DNA of 18,868 nucleotides, from positions 1 to 18,868 of the forward strand of contig DASQLD010000275.1 of assembly GCA_035630195.1 (NCBI GenBank), read 5' to 3'. This stretch comes from DASQDN01 sp035630195. Lineage in GTDB: Bacteria; Acidobacteriota; Terriglobia; Bryobacterales; Bryobacteraceae. Below the pieces are notes generated by a model, which saw only the letters and a list, made by a program, of their open reading frames with translations, searched no databases and was not told the DNA's origin. A program made the translations under genes and the position numbers. Positions 7,589-14,913 of this stretch are shown one piece after another. Position 1 is the stretch's first letter; every line of letters starts with the position of its first letter.

Positions 7589-7605
7589 CTTTACTCTTAG
7601 TAAAG
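7589..7605. promoter_or_regulatory. perfect inverted repeat upstream of the PHA-system gene, possible operator
   Basis: CTTTACT (7589-7595) and AGTAAAG (7599-7605) are exact reverse complements around CTT. The repeat ends 18 bases before the ATG at 7624, where a dimeric repressor such as a TetR-type protein would block transcription or initiation. The gene lacks a Shine-Dalgarno sequence, so the repeat could equally be part of the promoter of a very short-leader transcript. The binding protein is unknown. Confidence 0.5.
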
Positions 7606-7623
7606 CGTCTAACTTTCACAATC

Positions 7624-7944
7624 ATGCGCGTAACTGTAACTCACGACAAAGGCCTGCAAGGCGCCAAGAAGCTTGTCGACGACTCCGCCGAGGAGATATT
7701 CAAAGGTGCTCCGGGGATGCCCATTCAAATCGTGGATCAGCAAAAACGATGGGAGGGGGACACGATGCATTTTTCCTTCACCGGCAAGATGGGATTCTTC
7801 ACTGCTCCGCTGAAAGGGTGGGTGCTGGTGGGTGAGAAGGATGTCACCGTGGAAGTGGAGTTGCCGGGGTTGCTGAAGCAATTTATGCCGGATGAGAAAG
7901 TCCGGGCACAGATTGAATCGCGGGTGAAAGGCTTGTTGACCTAA
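7624..7944 (+). CDS. polyhydroxyalkanoic acid system family protein (PHA_gran_rgn-like)
   Basis: A 106-residue protein resembling the PHA granule-region family (PF09650). It opens with a beta strand and helix (MRVTVTHDKGLQGAKKLVDD), then has the characteristic tryptophan-containing W-E-G-D-T-M-H-F strand, a strand carrying GWVLVGEKDVTVEVELP, and a terminal amphipathic helix. The family is found near polyhydroxyalkanoate synthesis genes and its biochemical role is not established. Here no phaC, phaP or phaR gene is adjacent, so the link to storage granules rests on family similarity only. There is no ribosome-binding site before ATG 7624, and an in-frame stop at 7582 leaves no alternative start. 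It is convergent with hisC, 10 bases apart. Confidence 0.72.
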   Translation: MRVTVTHDKGLQGAKKLVDDSAEEIFKGAPGMPIQIVDQQKRWEGDTMHFSFTGKMGFFTAPLKGWVLVGEKDVTVEVELPGLLKQFMPDEKVRAQIESRVKGLLT

Positions 7945-7954
7945 CGCGATTCTT

Positions 7955-9061
7955 TTAGCGTACGAGCGCCAGTAGAGCGCTCTGAAACGCTTCCAGACAG
8001 AGTTCCATCTGTTCGTCCGTGCCGGTTGAAACGCGTACGCACTGCGGAAGTCCAAACGCGCGGAGCGGCCGAATGACTATGCCGCGTTGTAGCAAGCCTT
8101 CCACAAGATCTGTGGCCTGGGTTTCGTCGTCAAGCACAACCATGACAAAGTTCGCGCTTGATGGGACGACGGTCAATCCAAGGTTCTTCAGTCCCGTAGT
8201 CAATCGCCGAAGCGCGCGGGCATTCAACTCAAGCGAACGATACAGAAACTCTTTGTCGGCCAGCGCCCCCATCGCCGCAGCCTGCGCAAGAGTGGAAGGC
8301 TCAAACGGCAATTTCACTTTGTGGACGTTGCGTATGAGTAGCTCGTGCGCGAAGCCATAGCCGATACGCACGCCCGCAAGCCCGTAAACTTTCGAGAACG
8401 TTCGCAACGTGATCACATTGTCGTGGCGGTAGTGCATGGAATCGGGATAGCGAGGGTTGTCCTTGGCGTACTCGGAATACGCTTCGTCGAGGATGATGAG
8501 CACTCGTTCGGGGACATGCTCGTAAAAATCCTCGAACTCCTGTCTTGTAAAGATCGTCCCCGTTGGATTGTTTGGATTCGCTAGATAGATAATCTTCGTA
8601 CGTTCGTTGATGGCTGCCGCGAGAGCGGGCAGGTCGTAGCGCCAGTTCTTGTACGGCGCCGTCCGATATTTCACTCCCCTCGATTTGGCGAGAACTTGAA
8701 AACCGATGAATGCTGCTTCAGTCGTTAGGACTTCATCTTCATCACACAAGAACGTACGAATGATATTGGCCATGATCTCGTCTGAGCCGCTGCCGACGAC
8801 GACGTTCTCGACCTTCGTCTCATAAGTTTCCGCCAGTACTTGCCGCAAATCCTGGCCGCTATTGGGATAAATATGCAGGTCGTGTATCGAACTCCGCAAC
8901 GCTTCTATGGCAAGCGGCGAGGAGCCCAGAGCATTCTCGTTCGACGCTAGTTTGATCACTCGATCGAGACCATACGCGCGCTTTACATCTTCCGCGCGAC
9001 GGCCAGGCTCATAGGGATTCAGGGCGTCGATGTAGGGAGGCACCAGCGGCATCCCTCTCAT
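7955..9061 (-). CDS. hisC: histidinol-phosphate aminotransferase
   Basis: A fold-type I PLP aminotransferase of 368 residues, the usual HisC length. It exchanges the amino group of glutamate onto imidazole-acetol phosphate to make L-histidinol phosphate, a late step of histidine synthesis in the cytoplasm. Visible motifs are KLASNENALGSSP (substrate and N-terminal region), NPNNPTG at about 162-168, LDEAYSEY (the Asp that holds the PLP ring nitrogen), TFSKVYGLAG with the Schiff-base lysine near 224, and VRIGYG. No other his gene is nearby, so it could also serve as a general aromatic or phenylalanine aminotransferase. The frame is open further upstream to 9166, but that part is antisense to the ThuA signal peptide; homologues start near PPYIDALNPYEPG, so ATG 9061 (or 9052) is preferred. 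Neither has a good Shine-Dalgarno. Confidence 0.9.
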   Translation of the reverse strand: MRGMPLVPPYIDALNPYEPGRRAEDVKRAYGLDRVIKLASNENALGSSPLAIEALRSSIHDLHIYPNSGQDLRQVLAETYETKVENVVVGSGSDEIMANIIRTFLCDEDEVLTTEAAFIGFQVLAKSRGVKYRTAPYKNWRYDLPALAAAINERTKIIYLANPNNPTGTIFTRQEFEDFYEHVPERVLIILDEAYSEYAKDNPRYPDSMHYRHDNVITLRTFSKVYGLAGVRIGYGFAHELLIRNVHKVKLPFEPSTLAQAAAMGALADKEFLYRSLELNARALRRLTTGLKNLGLTVVPSSANFVMVVLDDETQATDLVEGLLQRGIVIRPLRAFGLPQCVRVSTGTDEQMELCLEAFQSALLALVR

Positions 9062-9077
9062 GGTAGAAGATCGAAGT

Positions 9078-9944
9078 ATGCTCCGTTTGCTGATACTGCT
9101 CTCTGCCGTATGTTCTCTAGCCGCTGCAGAGCCCATCCGGGCACTGCTGATCGATGGACAGAACAATCACGATTGGAAGGCCACAACGCCGGTTCTAAAA
9201 CGACAACTCGAAGAAACCGGACTCTTTCTCGTCGATGTCATCACGACTCCCCCAAAGGGCGCCGACATGAGCGGCTTTCTTCCAAACTTCAAGGAATATC
9301 GCGTGGTGATCTCGAACTACAATGGCGATCCCTGGCCCGCATCGGTCAACTCTGCCTTTGAACGCTTCGTTCGGGAGGGCGGGGGATTCGTGTCTTATCA
9401 CGCTGCTGACAATGCGTTTCCCGATTGGCCGGAGTTCAATCAGATGATCGGAATCGGGGGTTGGGGTGGCCGGACTGAGAAGTCGGGAGGTTATGCTCGG
9501 TGGCGTGACGGGAAACTGATCATCGAAAAGAAACCGGGCCCGGGCGGCCATCACGGCAAGCGCCACGAGTTTATCGTGGCGACCCGAAACAGCAAGCACC
9601 CGATTATGAAGGGACTCCCGCCGGAGTGGAAGCATGCCGTCGATGAGCTATATGACAGCCTTCGCGGTCCGGCAAAGAACATCGATCTCTTAGCCACAGC
9701 CTATTCTGATCCTTCGACCGGCGGCACGGGAGAACATGAGCCGATGCTTCTTGCGATCCCGTACGGCAAGGGCCGCGTATTCCACACCACCCTGGGACAC
9801 GACATTGTTGCTTTGCAGTCTGTCGGGTTTGCCGCTACTTTCCAAAGGGGAACGGAATGGGCCGCAACAGGGAAAGTTACGCAGAAGGTCCCGGCCGATT
9901 TCCCGACCGCCGAGCATGTGAGTGTACGGAAGGCCGGGCCCTAA
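9078..9944 (+). CDS. secreted ThuA-domain protein
   Basis: A 288-residue protein from ATG 9078, beginning with a clear signal peptide (MLRLLILLSAVCSLAAAEP). The body is a class I glutamine-amidotransferase-like ThuA domain (PF06283). Visible features are ALLIDGQNNHDW near the mature N-terminus, YRVVISNYNGDPW, FVREGGGFVSYHAADNAF with the nucleophile-elbow position replaced as in other ThuA proteins, SKHPIMKGLP, and the closing GKGRVFHTTLGHD. ThuA proteins are linked to trehalose or other sugar utilisation; exported versions are frequent in acidobacteria and planctomycetes, and their activity is poorly defined. An ATG at 9060 would add six residues before the signal peptide. It diverges from hisC with 16 bases between start codons. 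Confidence 0.88.
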   Translation: MLRLLILLSAVCSLAAAEPIRALLIDGQNNHDWKATTPVLKRQLEETGLFLVDVITTPPKGADMSGFLPNFKEYRVVISNYNGDPWPASVNSAFERFVREGGGFVSYHAADNAFPDWPEFNQMIGIGGWGGRTEKSGGYARWRDGKLIIEKKPGPGGHHGKRHEFIVATRNSKHPIMKGLPPEWKHAVDELYDSLRGPAKNIDLLATAYSDPSTGGTGEHEPMLLAIPYGKGRVFHTTLGHDIVALQSVGFAATFQRGTEWAATGKVTQKVPADFPTAEHVSVRKAGP

Positions 9945-10033
9945 TTCGGGAAGCAGCCGGCGATAGCGAGGGCGCAGAAGAGCAGAAGACCGCAAAGGGA
10001 AACTGCGCCACGGATTAGTTCAGATCGAAGCAT
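9941..10033 (-). CDS. possible 30-residue lipoprotein-like peptide
   Basis: An ATG at 10033 opens a 30-codon frame ending in TAG at 9941, whose bases overlap the thuA stop (convergent CTAA). The peptide has a short charged start (MLRSELIR), a hydrophobic run LLLFCALA and a lipobox-like IAGC with the cysteine at position 27, leaving only CFPN as the mature part. That pattern recalls entericidin or bacteriocin-release lipopeptides. A GGGAG stands 12 bases before the ATG, which is too far for a strong ribosome-binding site. It could be chance: one short frame in a 209-base gap is weak evidence. It lies downstream of the sigma/kinase operon on the same strand. Confidence 0.3.
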   Translation of the reverse strand: MLRSELIRGAVSLCGLLLFCALAIAGCFPN

Positions 10034-10153
10034 TTGTTTGCCAAACTCCCACACGGATATACGTGCGGAGGAAGCCGCTGGATTTGCCTGGTAAGGAATT
10101 TCATTTAGCAGCTTCCCCACATTGAGATACGCGCATTTAGGGTGGGATTTCGG

Positions 10154-13153
10154 TCACTGCTTGCCATTCAAATCGACAATCATGATGTCACTGCCGCTTT
10201 GGTCACGCTGAGTGAAGAGCGCAGTCTTGCAATCAGAGGAGATGGCGAGCCCGAGGTCACCGATCACCAGCGGCTTTTTGATGGCGCTGAGACGGGCCGT
10301 CTTCAGCGTATTCAGATCGTGCCGGTATAAAGCGTAGGGACTCTTCGGCGATTCGTTGTCGAGGAAGTACAACGAGTTTCCACAGATCGCCCAATAGCCC
10401 CAGTGACCGGCCTTGAGACGAGTGAGAACCGGCTCCTCCGTGCCGCCGGCAGTAGGAATACGCCAGAGACCCGTTACGGTCCTACCCTTGGCGTAGTAAA
10501 CGTACCTGCCATCCGGCGATTCAACAGCTGCAAAACCGCCGCCTGTCGTGACCTGCTGCGCAGGGCCCCCATGGGCCGGAGCCTTCCACACTTGCGACGC
10601 GCCGGTTCGGTTGGAGGCGAAGTAAATCCAGTCGCCGTCCCTTGACCAACTCGGAACAACGTCCTCAGCCGCTTCCTTAGTGATCTGCGTCGGTTTTCCG
10701 GTACTCACGTCGAGCGTAAAGATATCGGGAGGTCCATTCGGACGCGAATCACAAGCGATCTTCGTGCCGTCCGGTGACCAGCGTGGAGCTCCCGTTAGGC
10801 CCGCGTTGAAGCGAGAGAGCTGCGTAGCGCCAGCCGGCATGCCGACATTGGCAATCCAGATTTCTCCGGGACCGGATCGGCTCGACCGGAATGCGATTCG
10901 CTGATTGTCGGGGGAATATTGAGCAGACGAATCGTACTGGGTCGAGGCAACGAACGGCTTCGATTCCCCTGACGCAATGTCCATCTTCCAGATATTCGTA
11001 TCGATGTAGAACTGGGAGTATGCCAGCCGACGGCCATCGTGAGAGAACACCGGATCGGAAACATTCTCGGCGATTCCCGGAACGCGCTCGATCGCGCCAT
11101 CCTGCAATCCCACTCGCCATAAAGTATGCGCTCCAAGACGATTCGTCGAGAAGAGAATCGATTTGCCATCGGGCGCCCACGTGAGGCTGATGATATACCT
11201 GCGATCTGTGGTAATTCGACGCGCTGGCCCGGCCCCGGTTACCGGGACTACGAAAATGTCGTCAACCCCGCTGCTGATGGCGCGAACGAAGGCGATTGAG
11301 CTTCCGTCGGGAGAAAACGAAGGACCCGAATCACCGATCATTCCAGCCGGTGGGGAGGTCACTTGGATCTTATGTCCTGTTGCAACTTCCACTAGCACGA
11401 TTGCGAATGGCTCGTCGGGCGACTTTTTGTCAGCAGCGACAAGATATTTCCCGTCCGGCGACCAATCGAGATGCCGTCCCACTGCTTCAAAGCGCGTTGG
11501 ATAGAGCGCAGTGATCACGCCGTGAATCCCACCGGTTGGCGGAGAGACGAATACTTGCGTCTGATTCGCAGCAACCCGAAGGAAGGCCACGCGAGAACCA
11601 TCGGGCGCCCAGACGGGACTGACATCCTCGGCCGTGTTTGTCGTCAGGCGGAATAGCGAACTACCATTTACATCCCGTATGTAGATATCCGAATTGTCGT
11701 TGTCTTCTCCTGCCCAAACAAAGGCGACTTTTTTTCCATCGCGTGAGAATGACGGCTGCGTTTCATCACCGGGGAAGCTTGTAAGCGGAGTGGCGTCCAC
11801 TGTTTTGAAATCGTTGCGCAGTCCACCTCGGAAGTAGTTCCAGCCGATCACCGCTCCGGTGCCCACCATCATCGCGAGAGAAGCCACCAGCACCAACTTT
11901 CGATTGCGGTGTAATTGCTTCGACACGCGATAGAACAGAGTATCTTTGCGCGCGGAAACCGGCATCCGCTCGAGATAGCGCCCGATGTCTTCGCCCAAGT
12001 CTGAAGCGCATGGATATCGGCGATGCGGCTCTTTCCGCATCGCCATCAGAATGATGTTGTCGAGGTCGCCCGTCAGCATCCGCCGCAGTTCTTCCGGGCG
12101 CGCGCGCCGGACGTTGCTCACAGATTCAGGAGTCAGAGTTACCGCCGGGTTCAGTCCGCGGGTGACAACTTCAGTGCGGCCGACAACGGTGCTTGGGCGC
12201 TCCGGCTCCGTATCCATGATGACTTGGGCGATCTCGTGCGGCGATCTCCGCTTCATACGGTATGGACGATGTCCTGTCAGTAGCTCATAGAGCAACACGC
12301 CCAGCGAGTAAACGTCACTTGCCGACGTGATCTCATCGCCGCAGACCTGCTCCGGGCTGGCATATTCGGGCGTCATTAGCCGGAGAATCGTCGCCGTGGG
12401 ATCTAGTGTCTGGGTCGACAGCTCAGGATCGAGGATTTTAGCGATGCCGAAATCGAGGAGGCGGGGGCGTCCTTGCGCATCCACAAGAATATTGGCGGGC
12501 TTGATGTCACGATGAACAATCTTACGGTCATGCGCCGCTTGAACGCCTGCGCACACCTGCTGGAACATCTCTAAGCGTGCGCGAGTATTTAGGCGCTGCT
12601 CATCGCAGTACGCGTCGATCGGCCGGCCCTCGATGTACTCCATGACGAAGTACGGCGCGCCTTCGTCGGTGAGACCACCGTCAAGCAAGCGCGCGACATT
12701 GGGGTGATCGAGCGCCGCCAAAGCTTGGCGTTCATGACGGAAACGTCGAAGGATGAATTCATTGTTCATGCCGCGGCGCACGATCTTCACCGCGACTTCG
12801 TGCTTGAACAGGTCGTCTGCGCGTACCGCCTTATACACAGACCCCATGCCCCCCTGCCCGATCTCTTCAAGAATGCGATATGGTCCGACGAGATTGCCTA
12901 CAAGGGGATCGAACGATTTAAACGCATCGAGAACTGAGTTCTGTCGGTCAGGTAGATCGAGAAATTCCTCGCCCGCGTTCTCATAAGAGGACAGCAATTC
13001 CGTGACTTCTTCTCGAAGCTCGGTGTCGGCCCCGCAGTTCTCATTGAGATACGCAGCGCGCTTCGTTGGTTCGAGATCGAGGGCCGCGTTGAGAAGCTCT
13101 TTAATTCGTTGCCAGCGCTCAGGATTGGCCGGCTGTCGCCCGACTGATGTCAC
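10154..13153 (-). CDS. transmembrane Ser/Thr protein kinase with C-terminal PD40/TolB-like beta-propeller
   Basis: A 999-residue protein starting at GTG 13153. Residues about 10-68 form a helical N-terminal segment typical of acidobacterial kinases (PERWQRIKELLNAAL). The kinase domain spans about 92-395: glycine loop IGQGGMGSVYKA 98-109, ATP lysine 123, HRDIKPAN 214-221, DFG 234-236, and TPEYASPEQ with SASDVYSLG in the lower lobe. A single membrane helix follows at about 420-438. The extracytoplasmic part (about 460-999) has roughly ten PD40-like repeats of the type WSPDG-x-x-I-A-F, likely a beta-propeller that senses a ligand or protein. All kinase catalytic residues are present, so it should be active. 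Its start lies 35 bases inside the sigma-factor gene, so translation is coupled; the nearest AAGG is 12 bases upstream of the GTG. Confidence 0.95.
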   Translation of the reverse strand: MTSVGRQPANPERWQRIKELLNAALDLEPTKRAAYLNENCGADTELREEVTELLSSYENAGEEFLDLPDRQNSVLDAFKSFDPLVGNLVGPYRILEEIGQGGMGSVYKAVRADDLFKHEVAVKIVRRGMNNEFILRRFRHERQALAALDHPNVARLLDGGLTDEGAPYFVMEYIEGRPIDAYCDEQRLNTRARLEMFQQVCAGVQAAHDRKIVHRDIKPANILVDAQGRPRLLDFGIAKILDPELSTQTLDPTATILRLMTPEYASPEQVCGDEITSASDVYSLGVLLYELLTGHRPYRMKRRSPHEIAQVIMDTEPERPSTVVGRTEVVTRGLNPAVTLTPESVSNVRRARPEELRRMLTGDLDNIILMAMRKEPHRRYPCASDLGEDIGRYLERMPVSARKDTLFYRVSKQLHRNRKLVLVASLAMMVGTGAVIGWNYFRGGLRNDFKTVDATPLTSFPGDETQPSFSRDGKKVAFVWAGEDNDNSDIYIRDVNGSSLFRLTTNTAEDVSPVWAPDGSRVAFLRVAANQTQVFVSPPTGGIHGVITALYPTRFEAVGRHLDWSPDGKYLVAADKKSPDEPFAIVLVEVATGHKIQVTSPPAGMIGDSGPSFSPDGSSIAFVRAISSGVDDIFVVPVTGAGPARRITTDRRYIISLTWAPDGKSILFSTNRLGAHTLWRVGLQDGAIERVPGIAENVSDPVFSHDGRRLAYSQFYIDTNIWKMDIASGESKPFVASTQYDSSAQYSPDNQRIAFRSSRSGPGEIWIANVGMPAGATQLSRFNAGLTGAPRWSPDGTKIACDSRPNGPPDIFTLDVSTGKPTQITKEAAEDVVPSWSRDGDWIYFASNRTGASQVWKAPAHGGPAQQVTTGGGFAAVESPDGRYVYYAKGRTVTGLWRIPTAGGTEEPVLTRLKAGHWGYWAICGNSLYFLDNESPKSPYALYRHDLNTLKTARLSAIKKPLVIGDLGLAISSDCKTALFTQRDQSGSDIMIVDLNGKQ

Positions 13154-13700
13154 GATATAACCAAGCCTTTGCTGTGACCCAATCGCGCTTCACAGTCGCC
13201 GGAGAAATACCGAGCACTTCGGCCGTCTCTTCCACGGTTAGTCCGGTGAAGAAGCGCAGTTCGACGATACGCGCCTGCTGCGGATCTATTTTGGCGAGGC
13301 TGTTCAGCGAGTCGTCCAGCGCGAGCAGGTCGAAATCCTTGCGCTCGGGAACGGCGATCGCTTCGTCCAGTGAAAGCTTGGGAGCGCCGGACCCACGTTT
13401 CGACGCCTGCCGGCCGCGTGCGTGATCCACCAGAATGCGGCGAATCATCTGAGCAGCCACTCCGAAGAAATGTGCTCTGTTCTGCCATCGAACGTTCTTT
13501 TGGTCGATGAGGCGCAGATACGCCTCGTGTACAAGCGCGGTGCTTTGCAGCGTATGGTCAGGCCGCTCTTTGCGTAGATAGCGACCGGCCAAGCGTCGCA
13601 ATTCTCCGTAGACCAGGGGCGTCAATTGCTCGAGCGCTTCCTGGTTGCCGTTGCTCCAATCCACAAGCAGCTTGGTAACCTGCTGCGGCGATGTGGTCAT
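13119..13700 (-). CDS. ECF-type RNA polymerase sigma factor (acidobacterial kinase-linked type)
   Basis: A 193-residue sigma-70 family factor with region 2 (about 20-100: LVYGELRRLAGRYL, ALVHEAYLRL, the melting segment WQNRAHFFGVAAQMIRRILVDHAR) and region 4 (about 135-185: helix-turn-helix LTVEETAEVLGISPATVKRDW). It directs RNA polymerase to a specific promoter set. Where classical ECF factors have acidic residues at the start of helix 2.2 (the DAED type of motif), this protein has HTLQSTALVHEAY, that is Thr50, Ser53 and Thr54. No anti-sigma gene is present; the overlapping partner is a kinase. The start is firm: GGGGAG (13704-13709) lies close to the ATG, and an extended -10 promoter is just upstream. 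Closest to the sigma family described from acidobacteria (TIGR02999-like), judged by eye. Confidence 0.93.
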   Translation of the reverse strand: MTTSPQQVTKLLVDWSNGNQEALEQLTPLVYGELRRLAGRYLRKERPDHTLQSTALVHEAYLRLIDQKNVRWQNRAHFFGVAAQMIRRILVDHARGRQASKRGSGAPKLSLDEAIAVPERKDFDLLALDDSLNSLAKIDPQQARIVELRFFTGLTVEETAEVLGISPATVKRDWVTAKAWLYRDISRATAGQS

Positions 13701-13721
13701 GTTCTCCCCAGTAGACGTTTG

Positions 13722-13730
13722 ATTATATCA
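13722..13730 (-). promoter_or_regulatory. extended -10 promoter of the sigma factor/kinase operon
   Basis: On the minus strand the sequence reads TGATATAAT: a perfect TATAAT (13722-13727) preceded by the TGn element that lets sigma-70 promoters work without a -35. No -35 hexamer is seen. Transcription would start near 13715, giving a leader of about 15 bases that holds just the Shine-Dalgarno GGGGAG. It sits in the 42-base gap after the acyl-CoA dehydrogenase gene. Confidence 0.65.
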
Positions 13731-13742
13731 GGATTGGCTTTT

Positions 13743-14888
13743 TCAGACGCCTTTCAAGAGCTGGCGCGCGATGACCAGACGCTGGATCTCACTCGTCCCT
13801 TCCCCGATCGTACAGAGTTTCACGTCGCGGTAGAACTTCTCGACCGGATAATCCTTGATGAAGCCGTAGCCGCCGTGAATCTGCAGGGCTTCGTCGCAAA
13901 CTCGGACAGCCATCTCCGAGGCGAATAGCTTAGCCATCGCGGATTCCTTCGTTATCCGTTGGCCCTGGTCTTTCATGAATCCTGCTCGATAGGTGAGAAG
14001 ACGCGCCGCCTCGAGATTCGTAGCCATGTCGGCGAGTTTGTGCTGGATCGCCTGAAACTCGGAGATCGGCCGACCGAATTGCTTGCGTTGTTTTGAGTAA
14101 CGCAACGCAGCGTCATAGGCGCCCTGGGCTGTCCCTATTGACAAGGCTGCGATCGAGATCCGTCCGCCATCGAGAATGCGAAGGCTATCAACGAACCCCT
14201 CGTTGAGTTTGCCGAGGAGTTGTGTGGAAGGGACACGGCAATCCCCGAACAGCACTTCACCAGTGGCGCTCGCGCGCATGCCAAGCTTGTTCTCTTTCTT
14301 GCCGACGCGGAAGCCGGGCGTATCCTTCTCGACCACGAATGCCGAGATGCCATGCTGCGAGGCGGAGCGATCGGTGACGAACATCGCCACACAAACATCG
14401 GCATAGTGGGCATTGGTGGTGAAGGTTTTGCCGCCGTTCAGCGCCCATTCGTCACCGTGTCGGACGGCAGTGCTTCGTGTGCCCGCTGCGTCCGAGCCGG
14501 CTTCGGGCTCGGTGAGCGACCAGCATCCGATCCACTCGCCTGTCGCTAGCTTCGGGATGTACCTCTGACGCTGCTCGTCACTGCCAGCCGTATAGATATG
14601 GTTCGTACAGAGTGAGTTATGCGCCGCGACGATGAGCCCGACTGAAGGATCTACGCGAGCAAGCTCCTCGATGATGATGGAGTAATCGATATAGCTGAGT
14701 CCGGCTCCGCCCAAGTCTTCGGGGAAGATAACGCCAAGGAATCCGAGGGTGCCGCACTTCTTAATGACGTCGAGGGGGAATGTCTGATTCTCGTCCCAGT
14801 CGAGTACATTCGGCGCAATCTCCGCCTCCGCAAACTCGCGAACGTGTCTGCGGAGTTGTACCTGTTCGTCGGTGAACTCGAAGTCCAT
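13743..14888 (-). CDS. acyl-CoA dehydrogenase, short-chain/butyryl type
   Basis: A 381-residue flavoenzyme, the normal length for the short-chain class. It introduces the alpha-beta double bond into acyl-CoA and passes electrons to electron-transfer flavoprotein, the first step of beta-oxidation. The N-terminal helical domain starts MDFEFTDEQVQLRRHVREFA; the middle beta domain has CWSLTEPEAGSDAAGTRSTA (FAD/substrate loop); the C-terminal domain has RKQFGRPISEFQAIQHKLADM and IHGGYGFIKDYPVEKFYRD. The catalytic base is expected at Glu363 in IGEGTSEIQR, present here. Exact chain length or branched substrate preference cannot be decided by eye. No Shine-Dalgarno is evident before ATG 14888. It begins 25 bases after the nucleotidyltransferase gene and may be in its transcript, though the functions look unrelated. 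Confidence 0.95.
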   Translation of the reverse strand: MDFEFTDEQVQLRRHVREFAEAEIAPNVLDWDENQTFPLDVIKKCGTLGFLGVIFPEDLGGAGLSYIDYSIIIEELARVDPSVGLIVAAHNSLCTNHIYTAGSDEQRQRYIPKLATGEWIGCWSLTEPEAGSDAAGTRSTAVRHGDEWALNGGKTFTTNAHYADVCVAMFVTDRSASQHGISAFVVEKDTPGFRVGKKENKLGMRASATGEVLFGDCRVPSTQLLGKLNEGFVDSLRILDGGRISIAALSIGTAQGAYDAALRYSKQRKQFGRPISEFQAIQHKLADMATNLEAARLLTYRAGFMKDQGQRITKESAMAKLFASEMAVRVCDEALQIHGGYGFIKDYPVEKFYRDVKLCTIGEGTSEIQRLVIARQLLKGV

Positions 14889-14913
14889 AACGTATCGTAG
14901 AGTAGCAGAAAGG

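Larger units (their letters stand above)
7012..7623. other. 612-base region without a recognisable gene
   Basis: Several short open frames exist on both strands, but none has a ribosome-binding site together with recognisable protein sequence. Structures I can see are a direct repeat ACATAAAG at 7160-7167 and 7182-7189, an imperfect palindrome at 7405-7434, a weak long-range pairing ACGGGG/CCCCGT (7477-7482 with 7518-7523), and a perfect inverted repeat at 7589-7605. The region should contain the promoters of the two flanking divergent genes. A decayed gene or a structured RNA cannot be excluded. Confidence 0.5.

Noticed and set aside
7383..7835. Open frame of 150 codons on the plus strand overlapping the PHA-system gene
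   Set aside because: GTG start without ribosome-binding site, arginine-rich low-quality sequence, and it overlaps a recognisable family protein in another frame.
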